Shown here: piece by piece, positions 37,030-49,554 of the stretch | How positions within the stretch are numbered: position 1 is the first letter of the stretch | Layout of the letters: each line of letters begins with the position of its first letter | Origin: Volvariella volvacea V23 | Lineage: Eukaryota; Basidiomycota; Agaricomycetes; Agaricales; Pluteaceae | Assembly (NCBI GenBank): GCA_000349905.1 | Contig: KB722743.1 | Span: forward strand, 124,001 to 188,000 | Reading direction: 5' to 3' | Length of the DNA stretch: 64,000 nt | The notes under the pieces: model-generated | The model's database searches: none | Seen by the model: only the letters and a program-made list of their open reading frames with translations | Told to the model about the DNA's origin: nothing | Made by a program: the position numbers and the translations under genes

Positions 37030-39981
37030 TTACGACACATACCTCCTTCTTGGGGCTTCTTCGTCTTCCTCATTGGTAGGAACAGTTAAAGCTGTCCTCC
37101 TCCCCGGGTTTTCTTCGTCTTTCTCGTCGACAGAAACAATCGAGGCTGCTCCGATTGCTTTTGGGTTCCACGTCCAGGAACCAGCGGGTACAAAAGTTGC
37201 GATAAATATGATCCCATAGCACACAGAGTACTGAATCCTATTTAAGAGGCTCTGAAGTCAGCTCCCGGAAAATCACTAAGAATAATAAGAGGGACGCACC
37301 CTGCAACACCCTTCAATGGCTCTGTTATGTCGTCGTCATGACCCTTGGCATAGTTGTCCACAATCTCACCCAGCCCTGCTCCCAAAGTAGCGTACAAGGC
37401 TATGAATGCCACGTATAAAAATGCCTAAAGGAATTAATAATCAGAGCTCTGCAATGTAGGTTCGTGCAAGATACATACCACAATCGAGCCAAGCGCAGAT
37501 ATGCCTCTACCATTTGCTGGAGTGCGGATAAGTCAAATAATCAAAACACAGGCATTCACATACACGCTTCATTAGTGGGAAGGTGGGACTGAATGTATGC
37601 GGAAAGCGATACATCGCCCGCAGCCCATCCCTGGGCAATTTTAGGACGATCCGGAACGATAGAGTGGCTTGGTCCCTCACCAGTGACATTGGGAAGAAGC
37701 AGGCTGCCGTTCGCCAAGCCCAAAGGACGGGCACATTGTCTGGCCGCAAACCATTGGGGCGCACAATTCCCGAAAACGCATAAAGAACCCATGCGATATT
37801 GAGCTATGAACAGCACTTGTATCACGCTTGGACGGCATAATACAGATGAGTACCCACAGTTACTGCATCCAATCGCAGCCAAGGAAGCTATCAGCAGGTC
37901 AGAAAGCACACGGGTCTGAGTTAATAGGAATGCTTACTGGGGTTGTTATATGATCTGATAGCACAAAAACTAGCAATGCACCAAAAAGCTATACGATAAA
38001 TTAATCGCGAATTCTAAAGCCGAAATATCTCTGCCGACCTCCCCCAGATTGGAACCTGTGATGCACTTATGAACCACTCCGAACAAAGACTCTATCAAAG
38101 CGACATACCTCCTATGATAATTTGTCTCCAAGATGAAATACCTAGCACCCGGTCAGCAAATGATACTGCCAACCCATCCTCCAAATATCTGAAGTTGACA
38201 TCAAACAAGGCAATCACCCAATGCAGGAGTAACTAACCGGTGGAGATAGAATGCTAATGAACTATTTCTATTGGTATAGCATCGAATCTGGTAAGGTTCA
38301 ACACTCACTAGGATGGCAATAACCCTCCAGGAGTAGAGCGAGATTAGGAGCAGATAGTTTGGATACGTGAACCACTCACAAAGAAAGTGTAAACTCCCTA
38401 GAACAAGCGAGCCTCCATAGGCTATAGACTGTACAAGGGACATGAATCCACGATAGACCATGACCAGGTAGTTGCTGCTCGAGTTGGACAACTTTTCGGA
38501 CTCTGGGATTGACGCCTGTCTCTCGCGAAAGCCCAGGTCACCTAAAAAGAACCAAGACACCTAACGGCTAAGTCAGTCGGTGTCTATAGGCAGATAGTAC
38601 AAGGTTATTACAGCAGCAGCAGTGAAGAAAACTGTAAGGAAGGTCAGTCCACAAAACGGCCAAGAACAACTAGAGTGCTGACCAGGGGGAAGAAAGAGGC
38701 TGTAATTGTTTCCAAATTTGTCAATGGCCCCTACACCAGCAAAGGCGCCAAATGTACCCGTGATCTCTGTGACGCCCGTTTAGCAGAGAGAATGGGAAGT
38801 ATGATCGGTGGAGATCACTAACCATAGGATATATGCTATGGTTTGCCCGTCATTAAAGGGTGATTGTGTTATATTTGAATATACTTACTACCATAGCGTC
38901 CATTCGACGGAGCTTCCCTACATCATCTCCTACGACTTCTGCAGGACTAAATACACCAATATTAGGCTGGGATGTATCGATAAAAAGCAGTTTCTCACAT
39001 GATACGTCGTATGAGCTCGACCATGCCATAGGCAACACCAGCTAGCGTCCAAAGGAGGAAGATCTGTCAAATTGTTGGCACTCAAGCACTACTCTCAGCT
39101 AATGAAATGTCGACTTGCCAGGTTAGCGCTCCAGCTCCCGTAGTATGCGTGGCTATCACTCTGCTTGTTATGGGTACATTCCTCGTCAGGGTTATATTTG
39201 ATGCATCCACCTGAGGTCATGGTGAATATATCCCCTAGTCCAATTTTAGATGTTACATACCCGTAGCAGCATCAATAATCAGCAATAAGGTAGCCATAAT
39301 GGCAAAGAAGAGGATCGCGGTTGATAGAACTATTCGCGTTGGCCATTTCATGACCAGCGGTGCGATGAGGATAGCGCCGAGAGATTGTGCCGCCAGATTG
39401 ACTCCACTAGCAGCACCCGCTATTATCGGGTCAGTACATCATATACAAAAGCAGACTGAACATGTACTCAGTGCGGAGGCCCTACCACCGAACCTGTCTG
39501 CTGCCATTGTAAGCATTGACCCGTTGAAGATCTCCAAACCGAGCTTGTAGAACATAATTCCGAGAATGTAGACGCCACTAATCGTTTGTTTGTGTGAGAA
39601 CTAATTGGCAATAGGATTGGACAAGAGCTACATATTGCGCCGTTCTCCTGGCTTATACACTACAGGATCTCAGCGGAGCAACATGAAAAGAAAGAAGAAG
39701 CAACTTACACTCCCATACCTGCTTGAACATCGCTTAGGCGTTGGAGGGGAATAACTCACAATAAGAGGAAGAAGGGTGAGAGACAATTCCGCAGAACCAG
39801 GGCAACTATACCACTTGAACGGTGGCTGTGCGACGGGCGACCTAGCCCCCTGGATGATGGGAACATACGGGAACATCCTTGGCCTTTCGTTAAGAACTGT
39901 TCTGTGAGTAGCGGGAACGTTCATCATCCATTCTTGATTAAGACGATGTAGGTTGGGGGTGCCATGATGACTCCACAGCAT
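37030..39981 (-). CDS. Major facilitator superfamily transporter, copy 1
   Basis: A many-exon membrane transporter gene with stop at 37032-37030. The first exon (about 39981-39761) has several candidate Met codons and ends KWYSCPGSAELSLTLLPLI; a 10-base micro-exon (VWE) and the segment LYKPGERRN follow. Core segments are GVYILGIMFYKLGLEIFNGS, SLGAILIAPLVMKWPTRIV-like helix pair with the MFS basic loop, FLLWTLAGVAYGMVELIRRI, VVGDDVGKLRRMDAMVHISY, TGTFGAFAGVGAIDKFGNN, SWFFLGDLGFRE, WAAGDVSLSAYIQ and YSVCYGIIFIATFVPAGSW. The tail is charged and cytosolic (SVDEKDEENPGRRT). The order and spacing match the downstream paralogue at 40833, so about 12 helices are expected. The substrate is unknown. 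I see no frame break, but exons in the 38.2-38.6 kb area are only approximately placed. Confidence 0.75.
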
Positions 39982-40832
39982 TATCGGGCGCCATGACAGG
40001 GTAGTTGATGCACAGTAACAACATATACCTCCGAGAGCTTGACTTGTTCTTCACGAGTTGAACCTAAGTTGACACTCACGGTCAGCGTTGTTGACGGTCA
40101 TGTTGTTGTATTTGTAGACACACGTGCCTTAATTGAAATTCGAATCACTGTTGTTTACAACTAACTGTCATCATGTTCACTGCCTACGGAGATTCTGCAT
40201 CATGTCGTTGGAGTTGAAGAGGCCTACGGATCAATTTCCCATATTGTTGAGAATCAAGGAAGGCCCTCATTTGCTCTGCATAAATATGCTCTGAAATTGA
40301 CAACATTCATCTCTGCAGGCTTGAGGCCTATTTGGAGAGGTAAATTGCGTTCTCATCTATGATAAATAGGGTTACCCTTTCATATTGTTCGAGGTCGTGT
40401 GGCTGAAAGCAACAGTCCCTAACTCCGTCAGGTTTGCAGATCATGACGTCGATTAAGTGAATGTGATTATCACCACAAAATTAAAATTGCATGGCCTGAA
40501 TACCGACTCCCAAACTCAAACAAAAAAAAAGTCTTGTTTGATGCACACAACTGATATAAATTAGCTGCTAAATATTCCACAAGAAAGTACCTATGCATGC
40601 TGCATGCCATGTTTCCGTCACAATTCCGGTGGAAAAAGAGAAGAGAGGGATGAGCCAAAGGGAGAGCACCAAAATATACCAGAGTTCAAAAAGCAGGAGA
40701 GCGGTGTAGATTACAAGGGATGTGGGGGTGGAACAAGGACAATAGAATGCTCTGCCAATGCAATTCGAGCCATTTAGAATAACAAGATAGGGTAATGTCT
40801 TGGTACTATACCGTGAAAGCAGCATAGGGCGA
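39982..40832. other. Intergenic region between the two related MFS genes
   Basis: About 850 bases, promoter of MFS copy 1 and 3' flank of copy 2. Nothing else was recognised. Confidence 0.45.
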
Positions 40833-43600
40833 TCAGACTTGCACGGCCTCCTTGCGGATGGAAGAATTGGAGTCGATATCCTTGGTAGCTGCTCCCACTT
40901 CAGCGTCCGTGGGGTTGACAGAAACTCCATCAATAGCCTTGGGGTTAAGAGAGAATGACCCGCGAGGAATAAAGGTAGCAAGGATGATGATACCAGAGCA
41001 GACGGAGAATTGAATGCTATAAGGCACAATTAATTCCAAATTGGGGCGAAGCTTCAACAATCCACATACCCTCCGACATGCTTCAGCGACTCGACAATGT
41101 TTTTATTCTTGGTAAAGTCACGATCAATGACACCACCAAGAACGCTGCTGAGGACGGCGTTCAAGACGATGTAAGTGCTGTAGAGGAAGGCCTAAACCAA
41201 ATTCAGCACTTGGCACGTTCCTTCACGAGAACCAATCAGATCCTTACCATGACAGAACCTAGTGCGGAAATGCCCTTTCCGCCTATGGAAATATAAACAG
41301 TGGTCAATAACTCAACACATCCCAACTTGGACACACGTTCTTACCAAACTCTGAGTCTGATAAGACGGACTGAATGTAGGCGGCTAGCGAGACATCACCA
41401 GCGGCCCAACCCTGGATGAACGAAAAAATTCGTCATCCATGTGCCACGCAGGTAGGGGGCAGACACTCACAAAAGAGATGGGGATGAAAACACCCCGCGA
41501 TTTTCCATGCCCAGGAGACATCGTGTGTAGCAATGGTGGCAAAATGGGGAAGAACCCAGATGATGTTGAGCTAGATGAATTAATGAGCACGCGACTGTAT
41601 GTGTTGTGAAGGAAAGCACTCACGGCAAGGGCATCAAGTCGCAACCATGGGAGCTATTGTTGATCAGCCTCGTTGCCTTTGGAGGGTCGTTCAATGGTAC
41701 GTACTGGAGTAGTGACTTTATCGGACAGGATAAAAACAGAAAGTGCGCCAAGAAGCTGAAAGAACATTAATTACCCGTAAAGGGCCCTCAATCGCGATAC
41801 ACTTACTTCTCCGAAGTTGGAACCTGCACAAGGTCTTGTGAGCATATAATCATGAATTTTGGTCGTGTGACCTACCTCCAGTAATGATTTGACTCCAAGC
41901 AGAAATACCAAGGACACGTTTCGCAAAAGCGGAACCCAAGGAACTCTCAAGGAAACTGTTTGAAGCAATGAGTTTGGCAGGATATAGCTCACTTCTATCT
42001 CACTAACCGATGGAGATAGAGGGCGAGCGAATAACCAGGGACGAGCCCTGCCATAAATCGATTGAGGATCTGTTCAGTTGAAAGAAGCGGATGCACGTAC
42101 AGATAAACCGTCTGTGCCCAAGAACAAGTTTCATACCAACGTAAATTGACTCGAAGAAATTGGTGGTTCCGCCCCAGATTTGAACGAGGTAGCTGTCCTC
42201 TTTTTCCTTCTCCACATCAGATAGAGCTGCCTTTTGCTCTCTTTCAGCTTTCATGGCATGGAAGCTCAACGTGCTGACGAACATCCAGATAGCCTAAAAC
42301 AAGATTAGGACAAGCAGTGCGCAAAGACGTTGCTACTCACCCCGGCAAAAACAAAGAAGACTATCCAACCTCCTCAGTAATATGTTCCGATTGCACAAGT
42401 TTGATGTGCTTACCAGGTGTAAGGAAGAAAGAGTAATTGTTGCCGAATCTGCTGATGGCAGAAGAAGATGCGAATGCGCCAGCTGTTCCAGCAATTTCTA
42501 ATGCTTGCGTGAGATACGCCTCTCCTCGGATTGTAAGAATCACTGCTAACCATAGAAGACGTGCTAGGGAGGAGGTGTGAAAGAAGTTCAAAATGAAAGC
42601 AGAGTGGCTGACGTACTACTGTAGCATCCATACGACGAAGCTTGCCCGGGTGTCCACCAACAATATCGGCAGGACTTGGCATTGCGTAAGTCAAGAGATC
42701 TTATTTATGGGCACACGACTCACATTACACGACGGATCAGCTCAACCATACCGTAGGCCACACCGGCCAACGTCCAGACGACGAAGATCTGCTTTATTAG
42801 TGAGCATACCCGACTCATCCAGAGTGTGTACTCACAGCATTGGGATTCCATTCGCCGTACACCGGCTTCGTGGCACCCGCAGGTTTGATACGTCCACCTA
42901 AAGCCAGCCTAAACAGGTACGTATACTCACAAGAAACAGGCACATACCAGTAGCAGCGTCAACGATCAACAGGATAACTGTCATCAGACCAAACAAGAGG
43001 ATAGCGCTAGTAAGGACCGTTCGTGTGGGCCATTTGTTGACAAGAGGTGCGATCAGGATTGCACCGACACACTGAGCAGCTTGGTTAACACCCTGGGCGG
43101 CACCCACTGCGAGAAGTGAGAAAAGGGAGACAAGAGGGGAGCAGCTGGGTCGCACATTTTGTGAAGGTACTAGCGGCTGTGAAACGATCGGTGGCCAACG
43201 TCGTAATCGAGCCGTTGAAGAACTCTAGACCGAGCTTGTAAAACATAATACCCCCAATGTAGAAGGCACTTTATCGTGTCGTAGGTTAGATGAAATAATC
43301 TGGAAATCCCGAGTAGAAATAGCCTACATGTTGCGCCTCTCAGCGGCGGAGTACGCTAAGAAATCGCTGTGAGCTAGAAATATATAGATCAAAGCAATTC
43401 ATCAAAACTGACATCGCCAAATCTCTCCAAGCATTCGAACGTCGAGAGTGTCCAATGCAAGGCTGAAGGCAGTGAACCGCTGGGAGGCTTGAGCTCTAAT
43501 CGAAATCCCTCAGCCTGTTTCGTTATTAAAAAGGGTTTGAAGGAGCACGTTCGTCGTGGCGTATAAGGGCCACTGCCAAGCCCGTAGGGTAGCATAATTG
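40833..43600 (-). CDS. Major facilitator superfamily transporter, copy 2 (5' end unresolved)
   Basis: Tandem paralogue of the MFS gene at 37030, same strand, stop at 40835-40833. Recognisable in order: YSAAERRN, FYIGGIMFYKLGLEFFNGS, QGVNQAAQCVGAILIAPLVN, KWPTRTVLTSAILLFG, VVWTLAGVAYGMVELIRRV, IVGGHPGKLRRMDATV, GTAGAFASSSAISRFGNNYS, a cytosolic loop (EREQKAALSDVEKEKEDS), SLALYLHRFLESSLGSAF, WAAGDVSLAAYIQSVLSD, LGGVIDRDFTKN and FSVCSGIIILATFIPRGS, ending in an acidic tail. The helices and the MFS loop between helices 2 and 3 look intact. The first exons could not be fixed: the sequence upstream of about 43350 does not resemble the N-terminus of copy 1, so the given 5' limit is a guess. The substrate is unknown. 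Confidence 0.75.
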
Positions 43601-46214
43601 TCTTGGCAGTTTACTATCAACTTTGTAACGACAATCCGTTTGGACTACTCACATTCAAATCTTCCGGAACTTTAATGCGTGTCAGCTGGGGGCAATAAAA
43701 GGCTGTGCTTCACGTTATATCCCCGATAGGAGGTCTTCTGGCCATTTCTTCCTGGCGCGATTCCGAAAATTTGGTGGTTAAGGGTTGTGTTCAGCGTTTA
43801 TCTTCAGGTTTCATGAACCAATTCTTGCTTATGTGATCCGAGTGTACCTGGATAGGTGATGGACGAGATCTGGAGAAGACGGGAATGAGACGAGCGTCAG
43901 GAAGTTGAGGGAAGAACTAAACCACAAATACATTGTTTGGACGCTGAACCAAACATGGAAGGACCTGACCCAGCAGACCAGCCAGATTTATTTATATATC
44001 TCCCTGAATGTGCACACGATGCCTTCTGAGAAAGCTGTCTGCTGCTGTATTGAAACGCCGTGCACCTCTCTGGGAGCAGCTGTGCCAGCGTCTGCTATTC
44101 CTACCCTACACATTTGCACGGCCAAGAAGCTATGACTAATGGGTCTCCACTGGCAGCTCGTAATGATTAGTTCTGACAACATAAGGTTTCCTGCATATGT
44201 GTTGCATGAACTCACAGCTACCCAGATATAGGAGCACTTAATCTCCAAATGGTCGCGGTCTTTTACAGATTATGAAGGGTCATGCGTCTTCATTTTCTGT
44301 AGATAAAGTCTTCCGCTATTTCGGTTCATCCCGTCACAAATTTCAGCTACGAGGAAGTGATTCTTCACCGCGTTGAGACAATGGATCCCACGCCGAGATA
44401 CCAGAAGCAAGGGAATCTGCAGCCTTGGACGGTCTACAGCTCCGCTGGTCTCGTCGAGTGGCGTTCCACCTTCTGGTCCGACCTTGGGCACGTTTCCGTC
44501 GTCGTCAACCTACTGGCCTCGCTCGAACATTCTACCTCGATCCTCCTGGGCTCCACTTAACCCCTTCGAATCGATCCAGGCGCCTGGCACCTCAATAGAC
44601 GCGGTCACAAGGAGAGTAGCTTGATTTGGTGACCTTGTGCTACACTTCACCGCCTTCAGGAACCTGGCCAATATACCGCGCCTTCTACTGGCGGTCAATC
44701 ATCGAGCCGTCAACCAACGGAGACCGTGGTATGGAATATCCCAATACAAAGCCACGCACGAGCGACATTCAAAAAGTGATTTGTGTTTCCATTCGCTACT
44801 TTGATTTCGATTCGCCTTCTAGCATCACCGCCCCAACACCAGTGCCAATAGTCCCTGCTAGTTGACAACCACGCGTGACCTAGCCAATGGCGATACCCCG
44901 CCATGACTGGTTATTTGATCCCGAACATTTTGCAAACTGTTGGAGATCCACACCCCTTTGCTCAAAAATGACCAAATCGCTTCTCTAACGCCAGTTTGTG
45001 CTGGACATTCACCTGGCCGCAGGCAAGAATTAGTCCGAGCTCCGAATCTCGTCAGATGGGATACTCGCATTGGTTCTCGCGTGGCATACGCCCTGTGGGT
45101 AGCCTCTAATTCGACGAAGACCTTCACTAATTTCGTATTCCTCTACTGCCTCCAAACCAAATTGGAAGCTCAATATTCGGTCCTAATCCGAGAGGCCGTT
45201 GACACCAAACCAGCTGACCATGCTTTGCCAATGGGCGAGGTTTTATAACTACTTATATGCTCTGAATGATACGGTCAGAACGGATTAGAAAGGTCAACTT
45301 GAGGTTAGACACGATCATACGTGCGTTTCGGGGTTCGCATGCCGACTCTTCATGACATCCAGTGTGAGTTTGCCTTCCATCTGAAATGTTATCCTGTCTC
45401 TCCGTCTCGAATACTCTTTTGCTGGTCAATTCAACCCAGGACTAATCTGGCCAGTGCAGAATCCGTTATTTAAGACAGGTGAGAAGATGTCTCAAAAATG
45501 TGGCTGGTGATTTCAGTGACTGCTCTCGGTAGGAAGCTGAATTCGTGGCTAATTTTAGGGAAAAGGCCGTTGTGATGGTCAACATCGCTACTTGTGATCG
45601 CTTTGGCAAAACGCCGTCAGAAGCCATCATGTCCCCAAGCCCGGTGGGTATGCATGCGCAACGCTGTTTACATGCAACCCTAACATCGGCAATCCTTCGA
45701 TGGTGGGTAAGGGCCTAAGACAGGGGTTAACAAGGACATGGGCCTGTTGAAGTTGCTATACGTTGGAATACTCCCGATTTTCTATTCCACTTGTTACTCT
45801 CGAACTGATCGATATCATCGGGGACCGGCGCTCCGGTAATCTCGGAGCTGCCAATGTCCGGTGGCTGTGTTGACCCTACCGCGCTCGGCACACCAACAGT
45901 GGCCTCCTTCCTCAACGAACGCTGTTTTCGTCGCGCTCACGCTCGTTGAACCAGGAAAGATTGATTTTGGTGGGTTTTTCAGTCAGCTGACCAATGGTAC
46001 CTTCATTCTCCTTATCTCTGCCGTGCGGCCACGATGGCGCAATAACGATGCAGGACTACATCATTTGTTCAATCAGGTTTTATTGGTCCATCTACACAGT
46101 AGAGCTCGAGGGCAACATGTCGTGCCGAAATTGCGACAAAGGGGCTTTATAACAATGCACCTTCACCGAATGTGCCAATAGCCTACCTTCTCCCTTCCAC
46201 CATTCCTCATTCTG
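43601..46214. other. Intergenic region, no gene recognised
   Basis: About 2.6 kb between MFS copy 2 and the plus-strand permease gene, containing both promoters. Short frames only; no domain, repeat or RNA gene was recognised. Confidence 0.45.
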
Positions 46215-48537
46215 ATGGGCGGGAATGCGGAGTATCGTCCATTGCTTAATGCAAGCAATGATTCCGACAGTGTGTCCAACCTGTCTGCATCCGGAATCAA
46301 TGCCCCAACCACTCCGCCATTGGACTCGATTAACCAGTTCACGCCGCTGCTTCAACCTCAACTTAGTCAAGCCAACTCAGACGACGATGAAATAGACTAC
46401 ACGCACGAGGAAGAGGCTCAAGTGGTTCGAATTCTTGACACCAAGTTGTTCCCATGGATCCTTCTAACCACTTTTGTTCTCAACATGGACCGAACCAACA
46501 ACTCGAATGCGATCTCTGATAACCTTGCTTCTGATTTGGGGTTCACAATTGACACCGTGAATCTAGCTTCGGCATTATATTCCGTCTTATTCTCTATATT
46601 CTGTTTATCAGGCGCGGTTGTAGCAAAGATCGTCGGCCCGGCAAGATGTAAGTAGAGGTTGTAGGCGTGAGCGACCAGGATTGATTGACACCTTGCGGAT
46701 AGGGATTCCAACTTTGATGTTTTCATGGGGACTTGTGACTATCGCTCACGCGTTTATCAAGGATAAGGCGGGATATCTGACTGGTGCGCAATTCCCATTT
46801 ACTTGGCGCTCCGGTCTAGCACTAATGAGATTGTATGTTTCCTAATTAGTGCGGTGCTGTAAGCTAACTTCACTCGCACTGGCTAAGCCGTTGACTGACG
46901 TTATCGGCAAGGGATTGCCATCACAGAAGGAGGTAGATATTCCTGTATTCTAATGTACGTCAGTAGTTGATCATTGGAGCCAGGCGTCATTCCAGCCACG
47001 CTCGTCTACCTTGGGGGCTTCTATAAGAATACCGAGGTAGCGACACGTCTTGCTTGGTTCTGGGGTACTCAAAAAGTAGCTAGCGCCACGAGCGGTATTA
47101 TGGCTAGTGGCCTCCTTAAATTGAGGGGTGTCTACGGACTTGAAGGGTGGAAATGGCTATTCCTCGTGGATGGGATATTGACGGTATTTATTGCAGTTGC
47201 GACATGGTGAATATATCAATTTCATCTACCTATCATGACTCGCATCAAGTTGATTTGGATTTGCCAGGTTCTATCTTCCACAAGGATTAGCAAACACCAA
47301 AGGAGGATTGCGTGGTCTTCGACCATGGTTCACGTATCGTCAAGTGCAAATAGCCCTGACGAGAGTCGTACGCGACGACGCGTCGAAAAAGAGTTACGAG
47401 TATGTTCCCTTAGGGTTGATATCTCGAGTGCATCACCTAAACAAAACAGGAAAACTGTTCAATGGTCGGACGTCAAGGACGCGTTTACGGATATTGGACT
47501 ATGGGGCCATCTCATCATCACTGCGATAGGTCTTACACCCGGAACGCCGCTCGCTACATGTTCGTTCCTCTCCATCTGCATGCATCACTGAGCATATCTA
47601 ACCCTCCTCATTCCACCAGACCTCCCTACAGTGATCAAATCGTTCAATTTCAATGTGTTTGTCGCCAACGCTCTCACAGCACCACCGTATATACTACAAT
47701 TCCTCGTCATGCTTACCGTGATTCGACACTCCGACAAAACAAAGGAACGCGGTCTGCATGGTGCATTTGCTGGTATGCCCCTAACCATTTTTATTCCTTG
47801 GTGCACATACTGACCTAGTGAATTCGATAGCCACATGGTATCTTGTTGGTTGGACGCTGTTGAGGGCGTTACCATCTGGTGCCAACCGAGGAATCAAGTG
47901 AGTAGCAGTTATATGTCTCAATACCGGAAACATTGAGACTGGTGAGCAGATATATTGCTGTACTCATCGTAGCTTCGTGGCCGTACACTCACCCACTTAA
48001 CATCGCTTGGATGTCCGAGAATACAGGGTGAGAGATATTGTCATACCGATTCTTGCCGTAGTTGAATTTGGATGCAGGAGTGTGGGTAAACGGACAATTG
48101 CATCCGGCTTGGTTATTGGTGCAGGTATGTAGCCAGTTCATGCATAAAATTCGATCCTGAGCCCTATCATAGCAAACCTTCACGGGACGTGGGGCGCCTT
48201 CGTAAGTGCCACGTCGGGTGACTCGGCTCATTTCGTTAATCCAGCTCACAGATTTACAGATCGGATGATGCACCAGGTAGTCCTCCTGTACTCATGCCGA
48301 AAATATGCGTACTGAAGTCGTTCTACTCCACTAGACTTCAAACGAGGCAATATGGTTAACATTATACTCACAGCTCTCACTTTAGTGCTTTGGCTCCTAC
48401 AGAAACTGTGCTACCAATACCTCAACAGCCGAAATGCTAGGAGGTACGCCGCGCTCACAGACGAAGAAAAGGAGGAGGAAGATAGCAAAAGGGAAGAGAA
48501 GGGAAATAAGAGTCTATTGTTCAGGTTCACGACTTGA
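46215..48537 (+). CDS. Allantoate-permease-type MFS transporter (anion:cation symporter family)
   Basis: Multi-exon gene of roughly 500 residues related to Dal5-type permeases (TC 2.A.1.14), which take up organic anions such as allantoate, ureidosuccinate or vitamins by proton symport. A long acidic N-terminal cytosolic tail (about 85 residues, with NSDDDEIDYTHEEEAQ) leads to helix 1 FPWILLTTFVLNMDRTNNSN, the family signature, then NLASDLGFTIDTVNLASALY. Further on are IPTLMFSWGLVTIAHAF, RCWIAITEGGVIPATLVYL, GFYKNTEVATRLAWFWGTQ, GWKWLFLVDGILTVFIAV, IKSFNFNVFVANALTAPPYI, AATWYLVGWTLLRALPSGAN and ASWPYTHPLNIAWMSENT. The C-terminus is charged. Exon 3 is a 9-base micro-exon (46850-46858) encoding part of VRC-W; without it the frame fails. 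It is not closely related to the two MFS genes at 37-43.6 kb. Confidence 0.85.
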
Positions 48538-49554
48538 CCTCTTAAGTTCTCCGTCGATGAACTTAACACTATAGGTATCGTGACTCAGTGACCGTCGATG
48601 CACACCATCTCTGTACTATATGTGCCATTCAACCATGCATTTGTGCTATAGTGTCATATTTTGTCCATCTCAAGACGCGCTGCAACCGGTTTCTTTGTTT
48701 AATTCCTCACTGGTGCGTAGAGATGGACCTTGTTACTCAGAGGTGGGTTCTTGGGACGCAATTCGTGTGCTTGTGTAAGGGGTGCTGGGCCATGCGTAGT
48801 ATTGCATAGGTAAGTGATTGATTAGAAGTCCATACACACCATGACACGACTTCAGCAACGCCTATGAGACTCCACAGCTTGTTTCCTGCCGAAGTAATGC
48901 CATTGGGCCATCATATCTGTACCCGTGCCATCCGGCAGTCTACAGAGCCTGAAAGTAGACATGCCATCAATCTTTTTGTACTTGCTCTCCTCGTGCGGTG
49001 TACCCTCTTCTTCCATTCATTTCCATCATCGACGAACTAGTGTTCTAGCTGTCGTCAAAATTGCAGTCAAGGTCCGGCGGCCTCCATCTTTGTGCGGTGC
49101 GTCCAGTACAGCAACATATATCCTGTCCCCCCGGCACTGTATATGGTGGAGGCAATACGATCTAATCACGAACACCTTAAGCGCACCGTTTCCATTTTGG
49201 CAACAAAGACGATCAGCGCCCATTCCTGCCGTCACTAAGGCTATTCTACAAAGCCCTTTAGAAGCCTTCGTATCTATTCTTGCACACTTCTGGAGCTAAT
49301 TGAGCAACGCCAAGCCAGGCCATGTTCCACTCGACGCTAGTTTCGACGTCAACTTCAACTCTGCGTGGTCTATCTTAAGTACGATCGGTCCCAATCACGA
49401 AATGTTGGGCATAGCCGCTAACCTGCTGCCTGTTGGAAAGTTGAAAACACCGTTCGCCAATTGCTTGTATTTACACAGACCGCTGGTGCCCAACCCAACG
49501 ATAAAAGGACTAAGGGTGCAGAGTTCATTCATCACATTCATACCCCCAACCAGC
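48538..49554. other. Intergenic region, no gene recognised
   Basis: About 1 kb. The frame 48925-49299 has no family signature. No repeat or RNA gene was recognised. Confidence 0.45.
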
